A model generated the notes under the pieces. The model was given only the letters and a program-made list of their open reading frames with translations. It did not search any database and was not told the DNA's origin. Position numbers and translations under genes: made by a program. Shown piece by piece: positions 26,217-38,187 of a stretch of DNA of 64,000 bases. This DNA comes from Babylonia areolata (taxonomy: Eukaryota; Mollusca; Gastropoda; Neogastropoda; Buccinidae). The DNA lies in the NCBI RefSeq assembly GCF_041734735.1, contig NC_134910.1, positions 2,730,080 through 2,794,079 on the forward strand. Direction: 5' to 3'. The stretch's first letter is position 1; every line of letters begins with the position of its first letter.

Positions 26217-26217
<1 letters not shown>

Positions 26218-26290
<73 letters not shown>
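26218..26290. repeat. Compound CT-CA microsatellite
   Basis: A CT run of about 40 bases passes directly into a CA run of about 30. The same CT-to-CA order appears at 54.83-54.87 kb. Confidence 0.96.
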
Positions 26291-26294
<4 letters not shown>

Positions 26295-28632
26295 ACCACA
26301 CCACATCATGCACAAAAATGCTCTCTCTCCCTCTCACACAAACCGGCTAGCTGGCAACCCTGACTACACAGTACAGCTGTAGACCAAATTTAGGATGACT
26401 TGAAACAGTGGACAGCAGTGGTTTGTGTGTGTGCTTATATGTGGTGTCCTGTTCAAACACTACCCCAGGCAACCAGGGAATGAGAGCTAGTTTATCAGGC
26501 TGGGCCTTCTCTTCCCCCAGACAAGCCCAAGTGGACTTTCTGCTTTCTGTGGTGAGGGAGTCTCTTTCCCCCCCCCCCCCCACCGCCTTTGCTTCCAAAG
26601 TTTGGCGGCCAAATTTTGTATGGCCTCTGTTGTGTGGGTTGGGGTTTTGTGTGTGGGTTGGGTTGGGTTTTTTTCATTGTTTTTCTGGAGGAGGGATGGG
26701 GGGGAGTGTAGGGGTGGTTGGCTTATTGGTTAAAAGAACCATGTTTTGGCTTTGTATTGATGATGAGTGTTGTTTTATCTGTGGTGTTGTAGGTGTTGGA
26801 GGAGGGGGGAAAGTTGAGAGTATTGCCTGCAATCATGTACAACTTGTGTGTGTGTGTGTGCTTTTAACAGTTATAAACTGTTTCATGTGTTTTGTCATGA
26901 TTATGAAACATGCACAGGTTTGTTATAAACCTTGCACTGTCATGTATGCTTTGTAATGAAACATAACGTATTTAGTTTTTAACCTTGTATGTGCAGTAAT
27001 GTTTATAAACTGAAATGTATGTTTTATTTTTAAAAACCTATGTAGAAAATTATCAGTGCTTGGATTTATTCCTATTTCATTCTAGTTCAGCTCATAGTCA
27101 CACTCTCAGGCACAGTCATGGAAAATTACTAAATAAATGTGGAGAATGCAATTTTTGGTAGAGCTAATAAAAATAATATTCAACTTCTGAGAACTGCATC
27201 GGGGCGTGTGTACTGTTCCAATTTGTAGTTTCTGAATGATGCACTTTTAACTTTTGTAAGCAAGTCTTCAACCAAATCTCTTGAAGTCTGTATGCTTCAC
27301 ATTTGGTGGTGGGTTTTTGTTGTTGTTGTTTTTTTTTTACTGTGAGATCACCCCCAAAAGTAATGAAGCATATGAATGGATAAAATAGTATTGGGCCTGG
27401 GGAGATAGGATGTTAACTGAAGGCATGGGACGTAGTGGAGCGTAACAAGATAGCTTTGGCGTTTTGTTGTACTACCAGGGTAGCCAGATATAAAATGGCA
27501 CTGTTTTGTGTTAAGCAAGCGTTTAGTTGATGAGTTTGTGGCATGCCATGCCTTTGTCGGTACCTGTACATGACCATGCTTGATTCTAACCTGGGTGGTA
27601 TTGGAAGGTGGAAGAAGGGGGTGTTTGGGGTGGGTGGTGATCTTTGTCCTTAATGCCAGTGTGGTGGGAAGAAGAGGGGGTTTGCATTGTCTTCGGGGTG
27701 GTAAGGATCTGCAGGGCAGAGCAAGGGTCAGGGTAGGGGTCAGGGGAGAACCGGTGGGGTCATGGTGATCAGTCTGTTGCCCTGAGCCACTGCCTTCCTG
27801 CATGGTCTTTGTGTTCCCCAGTGGAGTTAGAGGACAATGTCTGCAAAATACATAAATGAAAGAAGTGATTCCACGCATCTGAGGCAAGTGCCTTTGATTT
27901 ATATATAAATATATATATATATAGAGAGAGAGAAATGATAAAATAAAATTTTAAAAAGTCTTCTTTGTCAACCTGGAACTAAAACAAGGAGTGTTAAATG
28001 ATCACTGTAAAGCTGTTTTCTATTGCTAATAATTCATGGACAGATTTTCCTTGAAGCTGAGGTCAGTGTTGTAAACAAAGGAATAAAGATTGAAGAGATC
28101 AGCTCTGGTCAGAGAATCGAGATTGAAGTGCTTTCGAATACAAATATTTTTTTCAGGGATTTGAATTAATACAGTAATGAGCTTTTAAGTTTCCTTTCAT
28201 TTCCATTGAAAACAAAACACTTAGAACTGGGTTTAACAATATGAAAAAATGAAAATTATCTTTTTTAAAAGGCATTTCTAAGAAGTCTGGTTTACTCCAC
28301 CTTTTCTACTCAATTATGAAGGCACAGAAATTAAACCCTCCCCCCCCAAACCTCCCAAAAAAGAGAAAGGGGGGGTTAGGGGGGAAGCTAGTGACAGCCC
28401 TGCTTGACAAAGCAGAACTAAAAATGGTATATTGCGTACTGTAGTAAGTCTGGAATCATTACACCTTTCAGAATTTGTGTGTTGGTGTGGGCACTTGGAA
28501 CAGCGTACTGTAGAGAGGCACATAGACTTTGGGACAGGGTGCGAGTTGGGCAGATGGCAGGAAACACTGACAGTGACATAACTTCTTTTTCTTTTGTTGA
28601 CTGGTTGATTATGAAGTTCAGAGCTTTGTATG

Positions 28633-28674
<42 letters not shown>

Positions 28675-29754
28675 CCCTTCATCTTATAAACCAGCAAAAT
28701 TCCAACCTTTATTCATTTGCCCATAAAGTGTGATGCTTTGACAGGTCCAGGTGAACAAGGGGCTGCACAGTTCACCAGTTCTATGGGGTGTAGGTGAAGT
28801 GAAGAGAGCAGCTGTATAAAGCATTAAGTTTGATTTCTTGGCCAAGACTGGCCTGCCTGCCATTTAGTGCTAATACTGTCCCTAATCCCTTTAGCGGAAA
28901 GTGCTGAATGGTTGGGTTCAGGGTCTAGACAGTAAGGCTTCATTACCTGTGGACTTGGGGTGGGCTACACACTACAAAGCTTGTCCACAGATTTGTTCTG
29001 CCGCCTTTGTGCTGCTGGGTTTATTTGGGAGAACGCTTTGGCATGCAGAACCAGTTTTCTCTTGTGTTTATTGTGAGAATATGTGAAAAGGAGGGTAGCG
29101 TTGTGTATTATTTCAAAGCGTTCTCAAGTTTCCTATTGTTGATATTGTTTTATACTACACTGAAAATGTGGAGTAGTCTTTCATTGGCCTCTTCTGGGTG
29201 CCAGTGTCATTTTCAGTAGAGCTCTGTGAAGAAAGGTGATAGTATCCTGATGTAAACCATGCTGGTGGTTAGAGGTGCTGACATTGTCTTGATATTTTGG
29301 TTTCCTTCACTGGCAAGGAGTTGGGCTTTTATGGTTTTTACACTAGCAGGATTGTTTGTGGAAATGGAAGCTTTGACAATGATTAAATATGGGTTTTTGT
29401 TGCAGAAGCTGTACAAGTTCCACCTGGACAGCATTCTTTCAACAGAAAACTGATCTTTGGTGCTCAGTTGGCTGGTCACAGCAAGTACATTTATAGTTGT
29501 TAGTTTGTTCCAGTCACATGCTCTTCATGTAGTTGTTTGTCCAGCTGCCTTTTGTTTTGGAACTATCATTTCAGTTGTACACATCAGTAACTGTGTGTTT
29601 GCTGTGTAAAAGTATTCTTTATAGCTCACAGCTATAAGGGGGAGAGTGTATTGGTTATATCAGTGTAATTTACCCTCACTCTCTCTACTGACTCTAGTGA
29701 TTGGTGAACCAGAAATGGAGTCATCCCTTGGTTTGGCTTTTGCTGTTGGTCAGA

Positions 29755-29833
29755 ACAGGTGCATGAGGTCTTGACGTGTGCAATTCTGGTGTTTTGAGTA
29801 CAGATTGCACTTGTCCCGGCCTTCTGTACCTGG
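29755..29833 (+). ncRNA. mir-92: miR-92 family hairpin, cluster member 1
   Basis: The mature 3' arm is at 29,803-29,824: GATTGCAC, TTGTCCCGGCC, then TTC. The 5' arm GAGGTCTTGACGTGTGCAAT pairs along its whole length with two small internal mismatch zones, and the stem continues with CAGGT (29,756-29,760) against ACCTG (29,828-29,832). The loop is about 15 bases. The miR-92 seed ATTGCAC sits at mature positions 2-8. First of four copies on the same strand within 1.4 kb, so very likely processed from one primary transcript. A mature form starting with G rather than A, T or C is unusual for the family. Confidence 0.94.
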
Positions 29834-30313
29834 GCGTTTTCTCCTGTGGACAAGTCGGGTTTTGGAAGTTGAAATATCATTTGCATAGTGTGTGCAGATC
29901 ACACCTAGTAAGACAGGTCATCGTCAGAAGGATGTGGTTCATTAGTATTGATGAGAACTGGCTTTTCTGTTACTGATGTATTCCTAACCGCTATTGTCAA
30001 ACTGATCAGTACCCAGCTTGCATAGGATAGATAGATATAGGATTAAGTTGAAACAGTTTTGAAGATGACAAGAAATATCTCATCTGGTTGATCTGGAAGT
30101 TTTAGGTACGCGAAAGTTGTGGGCCTAGGCTGTTGCCAGTCACATGAAGATTTGCTGTTGGTTGATTTTGTGCTTTTGAAGATATTGTAATAAGTGAAGA
30201 AAGTTATTGCACATCAGATCTCGAGTTAACAGATTTCAGTGGGCATGTTTTATGTTGCGTTTGGAGAAGAAAGAAGTGTGTCCTTTGGGTGGTGTTGATC
30301 AGTAAAAATGAGT

Positions 30314-30395
30314 TGTGGTGAGGTTGTGACCTGTGCAATCATTGGTTGACTTTGCTATCCAATTGCACTTGTCCCGGCCTTATTGCTGCTTGCAC
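30314..30395 (+). ncRNA. mir-92: miR-92 family hairpin, cluster member 2
   Basis: The mature arm is at 30,361-30,382: AATTGCAC, TTGTCCCGGCC, TTA. The 5' arm GAGGTTGTGACCTGTGCAAT pairs with it through GTGCAAT, GAC and the GAGG/CCTT base, with G-U wobbles. The loop is about 20 bases. The first 19 mature bases are identical to those of cluster member 4, so these two are the closest pair. The lower stem below the mature arm is weaker than in members 1 and 4. Confidence 0.94.
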
Positions 30396-30540
30396 AAACT
30401 TCTGAACTGAGAAGAGGAGAGAAGGGGAACAAAGGTTAGGAAATGAAGCTCACTTTTTGGTCATCTGATTTTGAAAATGCTGTGGTTGTGTGGTACCTTG
30501 GCAGCAGAGGACCGGTGTTTGCTGTGGGCAGAGAAGACAG

Positions 30541-30633
30541 TGGGTGCAAGGCGGTTGGTATCAGAAGCAGTTATTTGTGGCTTTGGAAACAAATTGCACT
30601 GGTCCCGGCCTGCCTTGTTCTTGCACTCGTCAC
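30541..30633 (+). ncRNA. mir-92: miR-92 family hairpin, cluster member 3 (divergent)
   Basis: The mature arm is at 30,592-30,613: AATTGCAC, TGGTCCCGGCC, TGC. It differs from the others by G in the centre (TGGTCCC), like the TAGTCCC change in fly miR-92b. The 5' arm (GGCGGTTGGTATCAGAAGCAG) pairs less regularly, with a bulge in the seed-pairing zone. Below it, GGGTGCAAG (30,542-30,550) pairs with CTTGCACTC (30,620-30,628), giving an unusually long second stem. Seed and GTCCCGGCC core are intact, so it is probably functional; processing efficiency is uncertain. Confidence 0.88.
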
Positions 30634-31066
30634 CAGGATGAAGGAAGCAAGCACACTCCATGTGTTGACCATCCACATTTTTTGTTTCATTTAATCAGCA
30701 GGAATCGCAAATGGGCCATGAAGGCTTCGATAGTGTTGTACCTTGTCCAGTTCAGCTTGCTGAGTTTGGATTGTTTTTTTCCCATTTTGGTTGATTCGTT
30801 TTTGTTCCTCTTGAGAGGCTAGAACATAAAGAAATTACTTCAGTTCAGTTGTTACTGTGATGCATTTTGTAAAGACTGGAACAAGTAGTAGTTTGGTCTT
30901 TGTGCTGGGTTGTGTTGTTTCAGTATAATTTCTCTCGGAAAAAAAAGTTTGGTTTGATGCAGTGATAGGAAATTGATTTGTCTTTTGTGTAGAGATCGAT
31001 GTGCAGGGATTGTTCTCTCTGCTTATTTGTGGTACAGTTTTGTTGTGGAGTGTGCTCTGAGATTTC

Positions 31067-31146
31067 CGTAGTTGTTTGGGTCGTGACTTGTGCAATCTGT
31101 GTACGTTGGATGTCAAATTGCACTTGTCCCGGCCGACATTTCTGCG
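31067..31146 (+). ncRNA. mir-92: miR-92 family hairpin, cluster member 4
   Basis: The mature arm is at 31,116-31,137: AATTGCAC, TTGTCCCGGCC, GAC. The 5' arm GGGTCGTGACTTGTGCAAT pairs with it through GTGCAAT, GAC and GGTC/GGCC, and the stem continues to CGTAG (31,067-31,071) against CTGCG (31,142-31,146). Only the last three mature bases differ from member 2, which normally matters little for targeting. It is the last hairpin before the poly(A) signal at 31,633. Confidence 0.94.
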
Positions 31147-31632
31147 ATTCATTCTCCAGTATTTCTACGATTCCATCACCACAGCAGGAATAAACATATA
31201 CAGGCTGGGCTTCTACTCCTTTGACACTCAAGCAGTGTTACGTCACAGGTACAGGTGTGGTAGTGATAGAATCAAGGTGTTCCTTGTAGTTGCTGGGTGG
31301 TATCCAGGATTTGATGATTGTGTTGAAGGAACCAGTCTGGCTGGTGAACAGAATTTCTGGCTTTCGACATTATGCCAGAACATTACTGCATTGCTCATAG
31401 CCATTTCTTAGCGCTTCAAAGTACAGGAATTTTTATGCTTTGTATTATGTCTGAAATACTTATGCCATTTCACATGGTTTAAAATACCGGGTGATGTAAA
31501 GGGAGGTAATGTAAAAGGTTATTTCCCTTGTAAAAATTGCTGTCAGAATGATTATCTCAGTCACACCTGTGGGAAATGTTTTAAACAACAGTGTATTACA
31601 ACCTAATGAATATGAATACTGAATCCAGCTCC

Positions 31633-31638
31633 AATAAA
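31633..31638 (+). promoter_or_regulatory. Candidate poly(A) signal after the miR-92 cluster
   Basis: AATAAA on + (context CTCCAATAAAGTTTG) lies about 490 bases after the last hairpin. A GTTTGTTCC and TTTGTGATTGG stretch about 100 bases on could serve as a downstream element. It is the best-placed end for a + strand primary transcript carrying the cluster and coincides with the change in base bias around 31.6-33 kb. Confidence 0.45.
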
Positions 31639-32987
31639 GTTTGAATAATTCATAGCAATGTTTTCAAAAAACGGTTGACACTTGCCATCAGTACAGCAGG
31701 CCATCCAAATGAAATGAGAACAGCACTGAACATGTAAGGTTTGTTCCAGTTTGTGATTGGAAATGTGCTTTTATTTTGATAGAGTGGTTCCTGTGTCTTT
31801 AACTTTGGCTGTCAGCAGTATGGAAACCATAGCCTGTTCATTAGGTCTATACATTTCCACAGTTTGTGATTTATATATGCTTGGCTGGGAATGAAGTCAA
31901 GTCATGCATTGCACTCACTGATACAGTGCTACAAAGTGGCATAGAGAGGAAAAGACCAGCTGAAAGAGATGGCCCCAGAGTCCGGAATAAGAGGGCTGTT
32001 CACTTAAAAAGAATGACTCTAAAGAGTGGGTGACAGGTTTTGTGTGTGTGAGCATAAGAAACGGTTTCATTCTTATGTTGCTGAGAAATTTCATTTTCAC
32101 TTTAAGACGGAAAGCCATTAATATTGAAGCACACTCAAAATAGCCAAAGAAAGAAGGGGGGGGAAAAAGAGAAAAGAAAACTATTCTGCTTCTGAGAAAG
32201 TACTGATGCTCAAGAAACATGCTGTACATAGGTCTGCAAGTTCTCGCAGAATTGCAACCCATGTATATAGTACCAGATGTCAGAGAATAGGTATTCCCCC
32301 TACCCAGTCCACCCAGCTTGACTCACTAGTTCCACCCCTAGTATCGAAGAATATTGACAACCCATATATGGTGGCTTTTTCAGCTGGCAGTTTTATCCCT
32401 GATGCTAATGAAGTGGTGTGTGCTAAGTACACATGCATACACTCCCTCACCAAAGAAATAAACACAATACACAGTCAATTCTACATGTCCCTGTGCCAGT
32501 ATATGTGCGCACCTGTGCACACACTCACACACACACCGTTGTCACACTTAATTTCAGCCAAACAAGAGTCCATGTTTTGTTGGAATGCATCTGTTATCAC
32601 ACACAGTGAAGTACAAGAAGAAGAAAAATCACATTTTCAGTGTGTTGTACTTGCAGTCTTGTAGCATGTTTTTTCACTGTACATCACAAAATGACATCAG
32701 ACTAGAATTCTAGAAGACAGCAGTCCTCGGGACTTGTGAACGTTCAACTTCACAATTTTATAAATCAGGACTCCAAATTATTCAAAATAAGTGATATATA
32801 TAAATAGTTTAAAAAATTGTTTTGTGTGGGGGGGGGGGGCAGAAAGTAGTAATTGAATTTTTATTATTTCAGGGCGGCGGGGGAGGAAAAAAAACCTTTT
32901 AACTCGAGTTTCAAGCAGAACTGAACTATTTCGAAACAGTCGTTTTTTGTTTGTTTTTTGGTTTTTTTCCAGAGTTACTCTTCTTTT

Positions 32988-33028
<41 letters not shown>

Positions 33029-33380
33029 CAGTGCAAATATTAAAGGTTTATAAATGAATTCTTTTAAAACAGGAAACATTAATACTTTTGATTTTTTTTT
33101 TTTACCAGAACCATTAACATGCACACGCACACACAGTATATATAAATTATGTTGGACAATAAATATATATTACAGAGGAAACATATTAACATACCTCCAC
33201 CATCTACTTCATTTTACATTAAGGGAAAGGGAAAACTTAGAGAGAAAAAAAAAGAGGAAATAGGAGGGGGGGGGGGGGATAACTAGGCAAGCTCATGTGC
33301 ACAGCAATAATGAGTTTGGTTGAAAAAAAAAACCAGGTCCATGATTCCGATAGCAAGAAGTAGTGATATGTCCTTACACA

Positions 33381-33460
33381 ACAATGATACCATCTCTCTG
33401 AATGAAAACATTCAAACCTGGCAATGATACAATCTCCCTGAATGGAAACATTCAAACCTG
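33381..33460. repeat. Two-copy tandem duplication, 40 bp
   Basis: 33,381-33,420 and 33,421-33,460 match at about 36 of 40 bases (both contain CAATGATAC and ACATTCAAACCTG). No further copies. Confidence 0.9.
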
Positions 33461-33748
33461 AACCATCGTAATCCATTTGTGAACTGAATGCTTGTCTCAA
33501 GTTTAATTTACTACTTTATTATTCATGGTTTGGTTTGGTTTCTTTCCGCATTTTGCCAACACACTGAGAGATGAACATGCATGTATCCATACTGTTTTTC
33601 AAGGCAGTCACTCTTAGGACATTTCATTTCTATTAAGTTTTATTTAGGTCATAATCCTTGCAGTGAGTTTTCCAGGAACAAATATGTATTGACCTTGGAT
33701 CTGGAAAATAAAATCTACAGGACAAGACGAAGGAACAGGTTCTAAGAA

Positions 33749-33771
33749 GGGGGGGGGGGGGGGGGGGGGGG
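33749..33771. repeat. Uninterrupted run of 23 G
   Basis: A second G run of the same length as that at 4.19 kb, able to form quadruplexes and prone to length error in sequencing. Confidence 0.95.
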
Positions 33772-34599
33772 CAAATATAACCGGAACATAATCATGTATA
33801 GGGATGTCTGAATATGTTTACAGTTTCTGTTATTGGGTAAAAACTGGGAAAAAGTGTTTAAAAAAAATTTTTAATACATAAAAAAAAAAATTGAGGTGGA
33901 TAATTCTAAACTTTCATGACTCGTCTCATTCTGTGGTGTGTATGATTGCCCATTAATATTTGGTGCCATTTTACCAAAGTGGGTTCTGGTTCATTAAACA
34001 AAACCAAAAAAACCTACAAAAAGAAATGACATACCACTTCAACAGAAAATACATTTGGAAAAGGACCACATGAAACCACAATTCAGCATTTGAGACCGTA
34101 AAAATCAGAATAAAGAAAGCGCTGGCAATAGCAGAAAGAAGTACATGAAAAGGAGAGTTTTTTTTTTTTTTCTTCATGAAGATGAAAAGTGCATTGTATA
34201 ACGGGTTGGGTGAGAAGGGGTTTGTAGAATACTGTCCTCCAAGACTGGTCTGTGTGGAGACTTCATACATCCCTTCTTCCCATTCAGCCATGTATGTTTC
34301 CTTACAATAATGAAACCACCTGAGAGTGTGGCGCTATGTAGCACATTGTGGATGCAAACCACCGTGGTTAATACTGTGGTTTCAACAGAAAACGACTGCA
34401 CTTCTAGCTGTGAAGACATCCGTCACATACTTATGATGTACATATATCATATCGGGACAGGACGTTGTATAAGGCTAAGTTCACATAACCCCAGCCATTT
34501 GCTGGCAGCAGGTGTTCGAGAATTATATATACATTATTTAGCGCTTTCCAGCTATGTATGGAAGCAGGAAATGTTCACTCTGGTATCCAGCCAGAGTTG

Positions 34600-34743
34600 C
34601 GTTTTTTACATGCTAGTTAGGCAAGGTTGTGGCGAGACACGCTAGGACAGTGCGTTTCTTTTTTCCACATCTTGGCACGAGTGGCTGGGTTCTCGCGAGT
34701 CCAGGCTTGGTAAACCTAGCCTTCAGAGCAACTTTGCTGCAAG
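34600..34743 (+). promoter_or_regulatory. Candidate promoter and first exon, weak
   Basis: TTCTCGCGAG at 34,690-34,699 is nearly the palindromic TCTCGCGAGA promoter element known from animal CpG promoters. About 45 bases later comes a near-ideal splice donor, GCAAG/GTAAGTATA (boundary 34,743/34,744). The CpG density is locally raised. No open frame with a good ATG crosses the donor, so this would be a 5' untranslated exon or non-coding RNA. Confidence 0.3.
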
Positions 34744-35945
34744 GTAAGTATAAAATCTACTTCCCACCTCGCATTCGTTTCGCTGCACATGCAGCACTCG
34801 ATACCAGCACGCAAACGTGCTCACAATTAACATGTCTCGGCTGTTTGATTTGGGGAATGCAAACCAATGAAACTGATGGCTGGTCCAAGGGACAGGACTC
34901 TTCAGTGATAGCGTGAATCCCAATAATATTAAGTTTATTCTGTTTGGAGAGCGTTGCAGCTAACATCATCCGTCTGTGTCTGAAGTGTGTTCCACTTCCA
35001 GCGTCAGGTTGACAGCAACTGGCTGGGCTTAGTGTGAACATAGCCAAAGGTTTTCTTGTCCTGTTTTTTTTTTTTTTTTTTTACTGTGATGTTAACATGT
35101 TCTAAATAAAAAGAAATACTGTTCAAACCAATCAAAATTCATGACTTCAGTATCATGGGCTATACTTACACTCTCCATACTTCAACTTTCTGCCTTACCT
35201 ACCCCTTTCATGCTTTTAAATTGAAAAAAGTTCTTGCACTGGGTGGGTCAAGCAGTTCTGGGAACAATGGAAGCAGTGTGAGAAGGGAGGGAATAAGTAA
35301 AAGAAAGAAAAAGACAGACAAATTCATGACAACTTCAGTCTTAAGAATGTAAATCAGACATATAAAACCTGATCTTTAAACGGGGCACACACAAAAAATC
35401 AGTACAGGGTTCTTGTGTTTCTTGTAACAAAGATGGTGAAAGAAGCCCATTTCTGATAATTTTTATCCCAAGTCCTAAGATGTCAGGAGTTTGGGGGTGA
35501 GTAACAATTCTCTCTCTCTCTCTCTCTCTCCATTCAGCATCAGAACTGTTAATGCCATGTGGAGAGGTGATCTTGTGACTAAAAGCTGTTCCCTCAATTC
35601 CAGATCCTCCGTGGAGCAGAAAGCGATGTCTTTCAATTCCTCCAAGGAACAGAACAGTCATTTTCTTATCTCAGCTTGCAGATCTGATTGGATGGATAAC
35701 GACAGCTCGTTGATAGAGATCTGAGAGAAATAACTTGCTAATTTTTACATCATCACTTGATCAAGAAAAAAAACAACAACAACAAACAAAAAAAACCCAA
35801 AATCGAAGACAAACAACTCCAGCAGTTTATAATTCTGTCAGGATTCATGATCATATGTGAGTGGTTTGTTTGTTTTTTATGATCAGAATGGAGCACCTGA
35901 TGCTAACTGTATATGATGAACTTTACAGGAGAACACATGACATTT

Positions 35946-36076
35946 CATGTTTGTTAAATTTACCAGGACAACACAAAACATTTAGTGTCCATGTACAATT
36001 TACCGGGACAGCACAAATCATTTTAGTGTTTGTAAAATCTGCTAGGACAGTGCAAGTGTCTGTTAAATTTACCAGG
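35946..36076. repeat. Degenerate tandem repeat
   Basis: Four imperfect copies of a unit of about 35-45 bases built from TAAATTTACCAGGACAACAC and TTTAGTGT. Old and diverged. Confidence 0.7.
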
Positions 36077-38187
36077 AGGTAGAGATCGTGGGGGAAACTA
36101 AATCTTTTTTTTTTTTTTTCTAAATGGGTTCTTTTTGTTTTGTGAGTGTGTGATACTTAATGGGAGCTATGGAACGGAAAGTAAAATGTCCTACGTGCAA
36201 CACATACTAATGCCTTTTCCCTTTCAAATACATGCAAACAATCACACACACACATTCAAGATCCTCAAATCTGTGTTCAATGAATCCTGGAAACAAATAC
36301 TTACACCCACCATGCACTGCAGAGAAAAGGAGTATGGCTCCTTTACAGCAGAGAACCGCACATACAAAAGCAGTCTCCTACAAGCAAGCTAGCATGGGGA
36401 AACACGTGTACTTCATTTAAGAAGTAGGTGATTACAACCATGGTCTCTTGGGACAACGAGCAAGTCCAGCTCTGTTTCATCTTTTACCTACCAGTGTGCA
36501 GTTCCTAAAGATTCCACCGCTTACTACAAAGCAGTTTACTGTGCATAAGAATAGAAAGTGCACCATTAGTTTGTTCAAACTGAAATCTACTTGGGTCGAA
36601 CTGGAATGATGATGGAATCATACATTGACTATACACTTACTGTTTCATGTTCACTTTTAATTTAACTGGTTATCTATACATGTGTTAGCTACAGGAGTGC
36701 TCAAACGTTTTAAACTGGTTTAAGAGTTACGCTGATTGAGGTAGACATGGTTTCTAACGAGGTGTTATTTGTCGATTATGATTTCCTGTTTTTAATGTTA
36801 ACATTTTCTTTTTCTGCACTTTTTGTTGTTTTTTTAAGTTGTTAGTGTGCTGTTTCATTTAACAGATGAGCCAACATGAACTGTACTAAACTGCCAGGGA
36901 TGCCCTATACCTTATGTAACCAAAATCTACCCCCACCCCTCCTCTTCCACACACATGTGGGGACTGTGCCTAAGAACTGCAAGTGTCTATAAAAATACTG
37001 GAGATTTCAAACACAAGTCAAAGTTCATAATGTAACATTAGACAGAGTATCACATATTCAACTTTTACAAAAGTGCCTTCTATATCACACACACACACAC
37101 ACTTCAAAATCACTTAGTTAAGTCTGATTAATGATCCAACACACACAAACATGATGGCCTTTGGCTTTCTATCTCACAAGCCTTTTAGCACACACACACA
37201 CACACGCCTTCTATCACACATGAGCCTTCTACTGCATTCATACACATACTCTGGAGCCTTATATATCACACTCGCAAAGAACCTCGTGTCACACACAAAC
37301 AAGAATCTTTTATCACACACATTTGGCGACCTATAACCTGTCAACTGAACCACAAGACCATTCTCTAAAAAGCACAGCTACCATCAACCGGTAGCGCTAG
37401 AAAAATATTTTTAAACTTAATTCTGAAGCTTAAGCTAAGTGCAGTCTGGGGGGAAAAAATCATTCATCAAACTGTCAAGACTTTATAATCACTTAAAAAA
37501 CAGACCCTTGATTCTGGTTCATGGCCACTTAAAAACCAAGCAATTGGTCGACAATGCTATAGAGACATCATGGACAATAACACACCAAAACCAGTCATTC
37601 ATCGATGGTGACAAAAGATCATTCCACTGATCAATTCATGTAACCATTAATCGTTATTCAAGTCAAGTGTGTGAAAAAAGCACTGGTCACTGACCTGACC
37701 ATGAACACCCAACACCAATCGCTGGACACAAGTCGAACAGCACTGACCAGTCAGTTGGTTCACTTGAAAGTTCACCACACAACAACAAACAACCACAAAG
37801 TGTCTCATTGCTGGAGAACAAAAAACAATATGAATCAATCCAGGATTAAGTTAAAAAGATATGTAAAAAAAAAAATTAATTTTAAAAAAACACCACATGC
37901 AAGAAAAAAAATTATCTCCACTGTAGAATCTTGAGCAATTTTAGCTGTGGCAAGTTCTCTTCAAGACCTTATTTTAAACTTGGTAGCAGTTAACCCCTCA
38001 AGAAGACGTGCATCGTCATGAACGTTTATATTATTACTACCTAAGCTCTAGCGTTCAAGTATGGATGTCCTTTCAAGACTTCCAGAACCTCTGTTGTCCT
38101 GGAAGTGTTTGTGGTCTGGACACTGTTGTTTTCATGTCATCAGTGTTGGTGCAGATTTCACTCCACTTTATTGTGTCACTTGTTTTG

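Larger units (their letters stand above)
21111..29754. other. No gene seen between CpG-rich stretch and miR-92 cluster
   Basis: The + strand is rich in G and T, especially 23.2-27.8 kb. Minus frames of 100 to 198 codons there are rich in P, H, S and C and are complements of G/T-rich DNA. None shows a known domain. The stretch holds a short tandem duplication (22.3 kb), a CT/CA repeat (26.2 kb) and a T run (28,629-28,668). If the miR-92 cluster is transcribed from 20-21 kb, this would be intron or non-coding host transcript. Confidence 0.45.
31639..38187. other. No gene firmly supported; boundary region and A/C-rich DNA
   Basis: Base bias changes here from T/G-rich to A/C-rich on +. Contents are a T run (32,989-33,024), a 40-bp tandem duplication, a 23-base G run, a candidate + strand first exon near 34.7 kb and degenerate short repeats at 35.9-36.1 and 37.1-37.35 kb. 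Complements of AATAAA (for example 33,515-33,520) could end a - strand transcript. No coding block with a recognisable protein was found. Confidence 0.45.

Noticed and set aside
26408-26956. 182-codon frame on +
   Set aside because: Runs of V, C, G and W from GTG/TGT-rich DNA, with no recognisable motif.
27348-27887. 179-codon frame on -
   Set aside because: Proline- and threonine-rich complement of G-rich DNA, with no domain or conserved start.
31496-31532. Short palindromic AAAGGGAGGTAA ... TTATTTCCCTT
   Set aside because: Too short and isolated to call a mobile element. No target duplication seen.
31908-31920. Another ATTGCACTC match, possible sixth miR-92
   Set aside because: The GTCCCGGCC core is absent (continues ACTGATAC) and no pairing 5' arm was found.
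32206-32664. 152-codon frame on +
   Set aside because: No motif or plausible domain composition, no splice-bounded structure, and it sits where transcription appears to change direction.
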